This document shows, one piece after another, positions 1 through 7,020 of a stretch of 25,301 bases of DNA. Made by a program: the position numbers and the translations under genes. The stretch lies in the NCBI GenBank assembly GCA_948907985.1, contig CAQWMM010000030.1:1-25301 (forward strand). Direction: 5' to 3'. The number at the start of each line of letters is the position of its first letter. Position 1 is the first letter of the stretch. The notes below the pieces were generated by a model, which saw only the letters and a list, made by a program, of their open reading frames with translations, had not been told where the DNA came from and did not search any database. This stretch comes from an uncultured Bacillota bacterium (GTDB taxonomy: Bacteria; Bacillota; Dehalobacteriia; UBA4068; UBA4997).

Positions 1-2
1 GG

Positions 3-485
3 CATGTTCACTCTGCGCCGACTCATCTGCCAATGATTATTTCCATTTGTGCGGTTGTGCTGGGCATTGGCCTTTCGGCTGCGGTTTACTTCTTTAATGT
101 TTTTTCGGCGGATAAGGCCGCCAAAGCCTGCGCGCCGGTTCATAAGCTTTTACTTAACCGCTACTATATTGACAGATTATATGAAAAAATATCCTGGTGG
201 TTTGCGGTGCGTTTTGCGGAGCTGGCCGATTTTGTGGATAAATATATAGTTGACGGTCTGGTTAATTTGACGGCTAAGATTAATTTATGGTTGGCTGATG
301 TTTGCCGTTGGTTTGATTATTATGTGGTGGACGGCTTGATTCGCGGCTTTTGCTTTGTGGTCGGCGGCTTTGGCGGCTATATGCGCCGCTATGCGGCCGG
401 TGGGCTGCAAGGTTATCTGGCTTTGGTGCTGGGCGGCGTGTTCGTTCTGTTGCTGGTGGCGATTGGAGGGGTGAGTCTGCTATGA
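3..485 (+). CDS. nuoL: NADH-quinone oxidoreductase subunit L, C-terminal part (5' end outside window)
   Basis: This is the C-terminal portion of the distal antiporter-like membrane subunit of respiratory complex I. The frame is open from the window edge; the first complete codon is at 3, and an internal ATG at 33 is not the true start. After a hydrophobic helix comes the typical NuoL segment YYIDRLYEKI, which leads into the long lateral amphipathic helix (HL). A final hydrophobic transmembrane helix anchors the end (near LALVLGGVFVLLL). Between the first tyrosine-rich motif and this last helix the protein seems longer than usual: the normal motif VDGLVN is followed about 26 residues later by a second copy, VDGLIR. 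The stop overlaps the nuoM start (ATGA), indicating translational coupling. The family call is strong; the long lateral helix is judged from memory of typical NuoL sequences. Confidence 0.93.
   Translation, partial: HVHSAPTHLPMIISICAVVLGIGLSAAVYFFNVFSADKAAKACAPVHKLLLNRYYIDRLYEKISWWFAVRFAELADFVDKYIVDGLVNLTAKINLWLADVCRWFDYYVVDGLIRGFCFVVGGFGGYMRRYAAGGLQGYLALVLGGVFVLLLVAIGGVSLL
231..344 (+). repeat. 26-residue internal repeat in the NuoL lateral helix
   Basis: Two related 12-residue segments, FVDKYIVDGLVN (coded at 231-266) and WFDYYVVDGLIR (309-344), lie exactly 26 residues (78 nt) apart in NuoL. The first sits where the usual single V/I-D-G motif is expected after the YYVDELY-type motif, and the distance from the second copy to the terminal helix is also normal. 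One whole unit therefore appears inserted. The DNA of the two copies has diverged, so the duplication is not recent. Confidence 0.7.
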
Positions 486-2002
486 ATGGATTAAATTTGC
501 TTAATCTGCTGTTGTTTTTGCCCCTGCTTGGCGCGGCTGTGCTTTTTATTGGCGGCACGCTTAATAAAAAAACTTCATTTATTAAGGGTTTGGCATTGGT
601 AATTTCTCTGTTGCCGCTGCTTGTCAATTTGATTATGCTGGTCGGTTATGATTGGCAGCTGACTTCCGGCAGTTATCAGTTCTTCAGCTCCCTAGATTGG
701 ATTGCCGCGCTGGGTATTACCTATACCGTAGGTCTGGACGGATTGAGTATGCCGCTGATTTTTTTAACCAGCCTGCTCACACCGCTGGTTGTGCTTCTTT
801 CCTACGATGAACATAAGGATTTGCGTACTTTTTTTACGTTGTTGCTGCTGCTGGAGTGCGGTCTTATCGGCGTTTTTTCGGCGCTGGATTTCTTCCTGTT
901 CTATCTGTTCTGGGAATTGGTGCTGATCCCGATGTACTTCCTGATTTTGGGTTGGGGCGGGCCAAGGCGGCGTTATGCGGCAATTAAATTTTTCGTTTAT
1001 ACGCATGTTGCCTCTTTGGTAATGTTGGTTGGCATTTTTGCGATTGTGCTTTTCAATTATTATCAAAACGGTAATCTTACTTTTAGTTTTGTGGATATCA
1101 GCGAAATGTTGCGTTCCGGCGTTGTCAGCCTGCCGCTGAATTTGCAATATCTGATTTTCCCGGCGCTGTTCTTTGGTTTTGCGGTGAAAATTCCCACTGT
1201 GCCATTTCATACCTGGCTGCCGGACGCGCACGTTGAAGCGCCGACAGGTGGTTCAGTTTTTCTGGCGGCGGTAATGCTGAAAATGGGCGGTTATGGTCTG
1301 GTGCGTTTTGCCTTTGGCCTGATGCCGGAGGCGGCGGTGCATTATGCCCCGCCTATGGCGGTGTTGGGCGTAATCAGTATGTTGTGGGGCGCGTTGTTGG
1401 CCTTGGCGCAGGACGATTTGAAGAAGATGATTGCCTATTCCTCAGTAAGCCACATGGGTTTGCTGCTGTTTGGTCTGGCGGTGTTGCAGGAAAGAGCGTT
1501 TAACGGCGCGGTGCTGCAAATGTTTGCGCATGGTTTGATTTCCGCGATGCTGTTTATGGTCTGTGGTATTTTGCAGCACAGCGTTGGTACGCGGCGGATT
1601 GGCGATTTGGGCGGCGTGGCTTCGGTTCTGCCGCGGCTTTCTGCCCTGACGGTGTTTACTTTTTTCGCTTCGGTCGGGCTGCCCGGTCTGCTGGGTTTTA
1701 TCCCGGAATTGCAGGTGTTTTTAGGGGCGTTCAGCGTAAACAAAGGGCTGACGGTGGTTGCCATGCTTTCAATGATTGTTACGGCTGCCTATTATCTTTG
1801 GGCGTTGGAGCGAGCCTATTTTGGTCAGCCTTCAACGGATTTGCAGGAGAAAAAACCGCATGATTTGCAGTGGTTTCAGACGGTGCCGCTGCTGGTGCTG
1901 GGCGTTTTGGTGCTGGCGCTGGGCGTTTGGCCGGCGCCGGTTACGGATATGGTAGAGCAGGGAACTGCTTATATTATCGACTTGCTGGGGGGTGTGCGAT
2001 AA
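482..2002 (+). CDS. nuoM: NADH-quinone oxidoreductase subunit M (first copy)
   Basis: This is a proton-pumping antiporter-like subunit of the complex I membrane arm, 506 residues and almost entirely hydrophobic. The ATG at 482 overlaps the nuoL stop and follows a GGAGGGG ribosome site about ten bases upstream; a longer open frame starting at 350 lies inside nuoL and is rejected. Key residues of the family are present: Glu145 in the LFWELVLIPM helix, Lys236 in VKIPTVPFHTWLPDAH, Lys267 in LKMGGYG, and Glu409 in the later LPGLLGFIPEL segment. These correspond to the channel residues known from E. coli NuoM. The stop abuts the nuoN start with no gap. A second NuoM-like gene follows nuoN. Confidence 0.96.
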   Translation: MNGLNLLNLLLFLPLLGAAVLFIGGTLNKKTSFIKGLALVISLLPLLVNLIMLVGYDWQLTSGSYQFFSSLDWIAALGITYTVGLDGLSMPLIFLTSLLTPLVVLLSYDEHKDLRTFFTLLLLLECGLIGVFSALDFFLFYLFWELVLIPMYFLILGWGGPRRRYAAIKFFVYTHVASLVMLVGIFAIVLFNYYQNGNLTFSFVDISEMLRSGVVSLPLNLQYLIFPALFFGFAVKIPTVPFHTWLPDAHVEAPTGGSVFLAAVMLKMGGYGLVRFAFGLMPEAAVHYAPPMAVLGVISMLWGALLALAQDDLKKMIAYSSVSHMGLLLFGLAVLQERAFNGAVLQMFAHGLISAMLFMVCGILQHSVGTRRIGDLGGVASVLPRLSALTVFTFFASVGLPGLLGFIPELQVFLGAFSVNKGLTVVAMLSMIVTAAYYLWALERAYFGQPSTDLQEKKPHDLQWFQTVPLLVLGVLVLALGVWPAPVTDMVEQGTAYIIDLLGGVR

Positions 2003-3448
2003 ATGAGTTCACTGACTCTCGAACAGTTGATTATGCTGCTGCCGGAACTGCTGTTGTTGGTATTGGCGGTAATTATCATGCTGCTGCCCGGTCGGGGGCG
2101 GAAAATGGCCTGGTTGGTGGCGGCAGGTGGTCTGGCGGCCGACCTGCTGATGTGTTTGTCGCTTTGGGATGTAAACGAGTTCATTTTGGGCGGCGGCTAT
2201 TGTATTAATAACTTTGCCATACTGGTTAAGGTGATGTTGCTGGGGCTGGCCTTGTTGAATGTGATTGGTTCGCATGATTTTACAGATAGAGTTTATCGGG
2301 CCAGAGAATATTACGCATTGCTGCTGCTGGCCATGCTGGGCCTGCTGATCATTCCCAGCTCTACGGATTTTATCACGATGATTGTCGCCTTTGAGTTGAT
2401 GAGCATTACAACCTATGTGCTGCCTTTGGCGGAGCTGGATAATCCGCACGGCGGCGAAGCGGCGCTGAAATATTTTCTGAGCGGCGCTTTTGCCTCGGCT
2501 TTGATTTTGTATGGTCTGTCGCTGGTTTATGGTTTTACCGGCACAATGAATTTGCAGGATTGCGCCAGCGTGATGCTTTTGCTGGGGGCGCACCCGTTGT
2601 TGATTGTGGCCTTGGTGCTGTTGCTGGCTGGCTTTGGCTATAAAATGGCTCTGGTGCCTTTTCATTGGTGGGCGGCGGATACTTATACCGGCTCTTCCTC
2701 GCCAACTACCGGCTTTTTATCCGGCGTAACGCAAAAAGGCGCTTTTGTGGTGGCGCTGAAAATAATCGTTGTTTATTCCACCGTGTTTGCGCCGCTGGCC
2801 GCTCTGCTTTTGGGCCTGCTGTGCGTCGCTACAATGACGGTAGGTAATGTGCTGGCCCTAAAACAGCATGATGTAAAAAGAATGATTGCTTATTCCAGTG
2901 TGGCGCATGCCGGTAATATCGGCGTTGGCTTTGTTGTCGGCGGCAGCGGTGTTGTTGGTTCTTTTGTGCATATTTTGGCGCATGCTCTAATGGCGATTGC
3001 CTGTTTCTTTGCCCTTCAGTTGGTTCTGGAGCGTAAAGGCGGTACAACTATGCAGCACTTCTGCGGTTTGGCTAAGCAAATGCCCGGTTTGGCGGCGGCG
3101 CTTATGCTGGTGTTGCTGTCCTTTGGCGGCGTACCGCCGTTGCTGGGTTTTTGGGGTAAAATGCTGATGGTGGTTTCGGCGGTGGGCGTTGGCGGCTGGT
3201 ATACGGTGCTGGCGCTGATTCTGGTGCTGAACAGCGCGCTTTCGCTGGTTTATTATGCAGCCGTCATTCGCGAGATGTATATGCGCCCGGCGGAGATTGA
3301 ACTGCTGCCGGCAGGGCGGAACGGCGGCCGTTCCTATCAATTAGCGGTTTGGCTTTCGGTGGCTTTGCTGCTGGGTTTCGGCCTGTTGCCCAACTGGCTG
3401 ACGGAAATTTGCAGCAGTGCGCTTTTGAATAATGTTATGCCCTGGTAA
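2003..3448 (+). CDS. nuoN: NADH-quinone oxidoreductase subunit N
   Basis: This is the third antiporter-like subunit of complex I, 481 residues with about fourteen hydrophobic segments and the usual family length. The ATG follows directly after the nuoM stop. The start MSSLTLEQLIMLLPELLLL is typical for NuoN. Glu131 (VAFELMSITTYVL), Lys214 (GFGYKMALVPFHWWAADTY) and Lys245 (GVTQKGAF) match the conserved channel residues. The HWWAADTY signature separates NuoN from NuoM, which has HTWLPDAH. It lies between two NuoM genes, so the arm would be built from L, M, N and a second M. The gene ends 27 bases before the next start. Confidence 0.96.
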   Translation: MSSLTLEQLIMLLPELLLLVLAVIIMLLPGRGRKMAWLVAAGGLAADLLMCLSLWDVNEFILGGGYCINNFAILVKVMLLGLALLNVIGSHDFTDRVYRAREYYALLLLAMLGLLIIPSSTDFITMIVAFELMSITTYVLPLAELDNPHGGEAALKYFLSGAFASALILYGLSLVYGFTGTMNLQDCASVMLLLGAHPLLIVALVLLLAGFGYKMALVPFHWWAADTYTGSSSPTTGFLSGVTQKGAFVVALKIIVVYSTVFAPLAALLLGLLCVATMTVGNVLALKQHDVKRMIAYSSVAHAGNIGVGFVVGGSGVVGSFVHILAHALMAIACFFALQLVLERKGGTTMQHFCGLAKQMPGLAAALMLVLLSFGGVPPLLGFWGKMLMVVSAVGVGGWYTVLALILVLNSALSLVYYAAVIREMYMRPAEIELLPAGRNGGRSYQLAVWLSVALLLGFGLLPNWLTEICSSALLNNVMPW

Positions 3449-3475
3449 AATAGGCGAGAAAGAGGTGGCTATAAA

Positions 3476-4954
3476 TTGAGTATTATCACGATTTTGCTTG
3501 CTTTACCATTGGCGGGCGCGTTGCTGCTGTTCTTTTTGGGCAGGCAGCCGCAGCTGGCTAAATATGTGGCGCTGGCCTGCACCGGGGCGGCGCTGCTGGG
3601 CAGCCTGATTATGCTGGCCGATTATGATACAACCCTTAGCGGCTATCAGTTTGTGCAGGATAGCGTTTGGTTTCCGGCCTTTGGCGTTTCCTTTGCGGTT
3701 GGTCTGGATAGCCTGTCCCTGCCGCTGTTTATGCTGACGACGCTGCTCTGTTTTTTGGTGGCTTTGTATTCCTGGGACGTTGTGGAACGCGCGCCGTTTT
3801 ATTTTGGCTTGCTGCTGGTTTTGGAAACCGGCGTGCTGGGTGTGTTCTCGGCCCTGGATTTCTTCCTGTTCTATATTTTCTGGGAGATTGTGCTGATCCC
3901 AATGTTCTTCCTGATTGGCATTTGGGGCGGCGAGCGCCGCAGTTATGCCTCGATGAAGTTTCTGATTTATACTCATGTGGCCTCTCTGGTGATGCTGCTG
4001 GCGATTGGCGCGATGTTCTTTAATGCGGCAGGCGTTTTGGGTTATTATACGTTCTCTATTCCGGAGATTACCTCGGTTGGCCTTAGCCTTAACCTGGAGT
4101 TTTTGGTTTTCCCGGCGCTGTTGTTTGCTTTCTGTGTCAAACTGCCGGTGGTGCCGGTGCATACCTGGCTGCCGGACGCGCATGTTGAGGCGCCCACTGG
4201 GGCGTCGGTGCTGTTGGCCGGTGTGTTGCTGAAAATGGGCGGTTACGGCCTGATTCGCGTGGCTTATATGATTTGCCCAACGGCTGCGCACCAATATACC
4301 TGGCTGGTGGTGGCGTTGGCTCTGCTCAGCATTGTTTACGGGGCGTTTGTGGCCTTTAAGCAGGACGATTTGAAAAAAATTATTGCCTATTCCTCAATCA
4401 GCCATATGGGCTTTGTGTTGATTGGGATTGCCAGCTTTGATAATATTGCGGTTTTGGGAGCGGTTTTCCAAATGGTGGCGCATGGCTTGATTTCCGCCAT
4501 GTTGTTTATGGGCTGCGGCGTGATTCAGCACCATGCCGGCACGCGTTTAATCAGCCGGCTGGGCGGGCTTTACGGCAAAATGCCGGCGGCCATGACGCTG
4601 CTAGTTCTGGCCTTTTTCGCCTCTATGGGTATCCCCGGTTTTATGGGTTTTTTTGCTGAATTTTCGGTTATGCTGGGCGTTTTCAGAGTTTTTGGCTGGG
4701 TGGTGCTGCTGGTAGCTTTGGGCGCTGTTTTGGCGGTGGGCTATTATCTGTGGGCTTTCCAGCGGGTGGCTTTCGGCGCGCTGCCGCCAGCTTTAGCGGA
4801 TTGCCGGGATATTCATTGGTATGAGCTGACGCCGATGGTCGTTTTGCTGGTTATGACTATTTATTTTGGTTTGCAGCCGGATGTGCTGATACAGTATATG
4901 AACGGCTCGGTAGATAGCCTGACAAGTCTTTTGTATTGGAATATCGAGGCATAA
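3476..4954 (+). CDS. nuoM: Second NuoM-type subunit of complex I (NuoM2)
   Basis: This 492-residue, highly hydrophobic protein is a full-length NuoM homologue. The start is a TTG preceded by AGAGGTGG; no ATG fits. The catalytic set is intact: Glu137 (FYIFWEIVLIPM), Lys222 (VKLPVVPVHTWLPDAH), Lys253 (LLKMGGYG) and Glu395 (GFFAEFSVML). It resembles the first NuoM closely in the core and differs at both ends, in the loop after the YTHVASLVML helix and in the C-terminal helices. It even shares identical DNA blocks of 21 and 23 bp (884-904 with 3854-3874, and 1208-1230 with 4160-4182). It is most likely an additional pumping subunit, not a pseudogene. An antiporter (Mrp/Mnh-type) paralogue is possible but less likely inside a nuo operon. 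Confidence 0.9.
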   Translation: MSIITILLALPLAGALLLFFLGRQPQLAKYVALACTGAALLGSLIMLADYDTTLSGYQFVQDSVWFPAFGVSFAVGLDSLSLPLFMLTTLLCFLVALYSWDVVERAPFYFGLLLVLETGVLGVFSALDFFLFYIFWEIVLIPMFFLIGIWGGERRSYASMKFLIYTHVASLVMLLAIGAMFFNAAGVLGYYTFSIPEITSVGLSLNLEFLVFPALLFAFCVKLPVVPVHTWLPDAHVEAPTGASVLLAGVLLKMGGYGLIRVAYMICPTAAHQYTWLVVALALLSIVYGAFVAFKQDDLKKIIAYSSISHMGFVLIGIASFDNIAVLGAVFQMVAHGLISAMLFMGCGVIQHHAGTRLISRLGGLYGKMPAAMTLLVLAFFASMGIPGFMGFFAEFSVMLGVFRVFGWVVLLVALGAVLAVGYYLWAFQRVAFGALPPALADCRDIHWYELTPMVVLLVMTIYFGLQPDVLIQYMNGSVDSLTSLLYWNIEA

Positions 4955-4976
4955 ATGAGTGGGGAAAGGCTTTATA

Positions 4977-5492
4977 ATGCGCGGATTGTTCAGGCCGGTG
5001 GCCTATTTTGATAAGCTGGAGCTGATTAAACCGTCAGATTTACAGTCCAGGGGGTATCGGTGGCTGCTTTTAGATGTAGATAACACGATTACCACCTGGA
5101 ATAACCGGGAGTGTTCGCCGGCAGTGGTGGATTGGTTCGCGGTGCTGCCGGCCTGGGGAATCAAGGCATGTTTACTTTCCAACAATTCGGCGGAACGCTT
5201 GCAGGATTTGGCGGGGCGTTTGCAGATTGCCTTTTATCCCAAGGCCCGTAAGCCTTTGCCGGGCGGTTATCTGCGCGCGGTGAAGCAGCTGGGCGGCCAG
5301 CCGGAGGGTGTTTTAATGCTGGGGGATCAACTGATGACGGATATTCTGGGGGCAGGCCTGGCGGGGCTGGACTCGGTGCTGATTAAGCCAATTTCGTTAG
5401 CGCAGGAGTTTCGTTGGACGTATGTTAACCGGCGGATTGAAAAACTGTTTATCAAAGGTGTGTTGGCGCGCACGCCGCACAATCATTTTTAA
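4977..5492 (+). CDS. YqeG family HAD phosphatase
   Basis: This is a 171-residue HAD-superfamily hydrolase of the YqeG / IIIA type. HAD motif I is seen as DVDNTI (Asp33 and Asp35), motif II as LLSNNS, the motif III lysine in KARKPLPGGY, and motif IV as GDQLMTDILGA. Members with assigned functions dephosphorylate small phosphate esters; the substrate of YqeG in bacteria is not established. I chose the ATG at 4977, which follows GGGGAAAGG with normal spacing; a GTG at 4959 in the same frame would add six residues and lacks a good ribosome site. It begins 22 bases after the second nuoM and ends just before a terminator, so it is probably the last gene of the nuo transcript, although it has no obvious respiratory role. 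Confidence 0.88.
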   Translation: MRGLFRPVAYFDKLELIKPSDLQSRGYRWLLLDVDNTITTWNNRECSPAVVDWFAVLPAWGIKACLLSNNSAERLQDLAGRLQIAFYPKARKPLPGGYLRAVKQLGGQPEGVLMLGDQLMTDILGAGLAGLDSVLIKPISLAQEFRWTYVNRRIEKLFIKGVLARTPHNHF

Positions 5493-5498
5493 CCTAAA

Positions 5499-5528
5499 AT
5501 GTCTGGTTCAACAACCGGGCATTTTTTT
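5499..5528 (+). terminator. Intrinsic terminator after the nuo operon and yqeG
   Basis: A 10-bp stem (5499-5508 with 5513-5522, including two G-U pairs) closes a CAAC tetraloop and is followed by a run of seven T. It starts six bases after the yqeG stop. This is a classic rho-independent terminator and marks the end of the nuo transcript. Confidence 0.9.
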
Positions 5529-5529
5529 G

Positions 5530-5558
5530 TTATACTTGGCCGCAGGCAAGCATATCCT
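5530..5558 (+). promoter_or_regulatory. Candidate promoter of the spoIVFA/spoIVFB-like pair
   Basis: Two readings are possible. For the housekeeping sigma factor, TGTTATACT at 5528-5536 is an extended -10 box, but the -35 is poor. For the mother-cell sporulation factor sigma-E, TTATACT (5530-5536) and CATATCCT (5551-5558) are separated by 14 bases and partly fit the B. subtilis consensus of a ATATT-like -35 and a CATAnnnT-like -10. The B. subtilis spoIVF operon is under sigma-E control, which makes the second reading attractive but unproven. Confidence 0.35.
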
Positions 5559-5579
5559 TAAATATCCTTAAAAAGGATA
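5552..5579 (+). repeat. Tandem 10-bp repeat and inverted repeat next to a ribosome binding site
   Basis: ATATCCTTAA occurs twice in tandem (5552-5561 and 5562-5571). The second copy also forms an inverted repeat, TATCCTT (5563-5569) with AAGGATA (5573-5579), that touches the GGAGG ribosome site at 5581-5585. In RNA either CCTTA copy could pair with TAAGG at the edge of the ribosome site. Confidence 0.6.
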
Positions 5580-5595
5580 AGGAGGCAGTGTGGCT

Positions 5596-6357
5596 ATGGC
5601 AAACCGGGATTTATTCAGAAACATTGATGCTTATGACAGCCAGCGGCGCGAGGCGAACGGCCGTGGGGATAAAACGCCTTGGCAGGTTTTTGTGCAACGG
5701 ATGTTGGCGCAGGCGGTGGTGGCATTGCTGCTATTTGGCGGCATTGTTTATCTTTATGATCAGGAAAGCGCTTTGGGCGAGGGCGTGCGCTATATTGTGG
5801 CGTTGGCCTCTGCCGATGAACAGCAAATTATGGCGGTGAGCAGTTTTGCTGATATATGGCAGGATTTGGTACATAAGGCCGAGAGTCTGGACGGTGCGGA
5901 GCAGCAACCGGTTCCTGCCGAACAGACTGAACCGGACAAACTTGCGGCAGAGTATCAGCCAGACGAGAACTATTTGCAGACGGCAGCCGCTGACGATGAG
6001 GGGAATTTGGTGATGATTCTGCCGGCCAGCGGTTTGATGCAAAGCGCCTTTGGCGATATAGACGAGCAGGGGTTAAAGGTGGAGGGGCTGAAAATTTTTT
6101 GTCAGAACCAACAGGCGATTAAAGCGGCGGCGATTGGCGAAGTTGTTGAGGCAACGCCCGGTGAGAAAATTGTTTTGCGCCACCGCGACGGTGTGGAGAG
6201 CTGTTATTTGGGGGCGGTGCAGCCGGCGGTTGCCGTTGGCGAAACCATGCGGCAGGGGCAGATTTTGGGCCAGATAGAGGAAAGCACCCTGTTTTTCCAA
6301 GTTCTGCGCGACGGCCAGCCGCTGGACCCGTTTTTATTTGTAAAGGGGCCGGAATGA
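5596..6357 (+). CDS. SpoIVFA-like membrane protein with degenerate LytM/M23 domain
   Basis: This 253-residue protein has a charged cytoplasmic N-terminus, one transmembrane helix at about residues 36-54, an acidic Gln/Glu/Pro-rich linker, and a C-terminal LytM (M23 peptidase-like) domain from about residue 140. The fold pattern is visible (SAFGDIDEQGLKVEGLKIF, then GEVVEA, HRDGVESCYLGAVQPAVAVG, and IEESTLFFQVLRDGQPLDPFLF). The zinc-binding positions of active M23 enzymes (HxxxD and HxH) are replaced by Val/Gly and Phe/Phe, so it is very unlikely to be a peptidase. Non-catalytic LytM domains and this neighbour fit SpoIVFA, which holds and inhibits the SpoIVFB protease during sporulation. The ATG at 5596 lies ten bases after GGAGG; a GTG at 5590 is possible but very close. 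It overlaps the next gene by four bases. Confidence 0.75.
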   Translation: MANRDLFRNIDAYDSQRREANGRGDKTPWQVFVQRMLAQAVVALLLFGGIVYLYDQESALGEGVRYIVALASADEQQIMAVSSFADIWQDLVHKAESLDGAEQQPVPAEQTEPDKLAAEYQPDENYLQTAAADDEGNLVMILPASGLMQSAFGDIDEQGLKVEGLKIFCQNQQAIKAAAIGEVVEATPGEKIVLRHRDGVESCYLGAVQPAVAVGETMRQGQILGQIEESTLFFQVLRDGQPLDPFLFVKGPE

Positions 6358-6944
6358 TTGTGGATAGCAATTTTGCGGCAATTTTGTTTTTGCTGGCCGC
6401 CTGGCTGGCGCATGAGTTTGGGCATTGGCTGGCTTTGCGCGGTTTGGGGCTGACCGGCGGTCTGCGTAATCGTTGGCTGTTGGGCGTGGCGCTGGAGGTG
6501 CCGCCGGCCTGTCAGGGATGGCGAGAGAGTTATGTGGCGTTGGCCGGGCCGGCGGCCAATTTGCTGTTGGCCGGTTTGGCGGCGGCGTTGGCCTGGCAGC
6601 AGTTGTTCGCGGCTAATTTTGTGCTGGCCGCGGTTAATTTGCTGCCGGTTTTGCCTTTAGACGGCGGCAAGGCGCTGCGCGGCCTGTTGGGCGGCGGGCA
6701 TTGGCTGGGCTGTTCACGTTTTTTGCTGTTGTTGGGCAAGTCGGCGGCGCTGGCTATGGCCGGCGCGGTTTATTATTTTGGTTTGCGGCGTTTTTTGTTG
6801 TTGTTGGCCGGTTGGCTTTATCTGGTGGCCTGGCGCGAAGAGCGTAATCTTCCGTATTTATATATGCTCCGTCTGCTGGAGAATGAGCGAATGGAAGAAA
6901 AAAAGGAAGAATTTAGGGAAAATTTTCTGTCCAAAACTAAATAA
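6354..6944 (+). CDS. M50 family site-2 (intramembrane) metalloprotease, SpoIVFB-like
   Basis: This 196-residue polytopic membrane protein belongs to peptidase family M50. The zinc motif HEFGH is at residues 20-24 inside the first helix, and the third ligand lies in NLLPVLPLDGG (Asp103). A typical GPAAN segment lies between them. No PDZ or CBS domain is present. In sporulating Bacillota the SpoIVFB branch cleaves pro-sigma-K in the mother cell; its coupling to the upstream LytM protein through an ATGA overlap is the main reason for that assignment here. The N-terminus is short, with few residues before HEFGH, as in compact SpoIVFB-like forms. A more general M50 protease role cannot be excluded. 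The C-terminal tail is highly charged and soluble. Confidence 0.82.
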   Translation: MIVDSNFAAILFLLAAWLAHEFGHWLALRGLGLTGGLRNRWLLGVALEVPPACQGWRESYVALAGPAANLLLAGLAAALAWQQLFAANFVLAAVNLLPVLPLDGGKALRGLLGGGHWLGCSRFLLLLGKSAALAMAGAVYYFGLRRFLLLLAGWLYLVAWREERNLPYLYMLRLLENERMEEKKEEFRENFLSKTK

Positions 6945-7020
6945 AAACGAATACCGAAAAGGATATAAAAGAATTATGCCGAATTTATTATAGTTAAATT
7001 ATTTTAGGGAGTCGATTTGA

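Noticed and set aside
350..481. Upstream extension of the nuoM open frame
   Set aside because: It lies wholly inside nuoL in another frame and has no NuoM-like sequence; the ATG at 482 has the ribosome site and the typical NuoM N-terminus.
2009..2665. Long minus-strand open frame opposite nuoN, rich in Gln and His
   Set aside because: It is the antisense of a Leu-rich membrane gene, giving runs of Gln/His; no family resemblance or ribosome site supports it.
3503..4294. 263-codon minus-strand open frame opposite the second nuoM
   Set aside because: Gln/Arg/His-rich antisense of a hydrophobic gene, without any recognisable domain.
6945..7020. Promoter in the AT-rich gap before the radical SAM gene
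   Set aside because: A/T-rich hexamers are present by chance, but no pair of boxes with good spacing could be supported.
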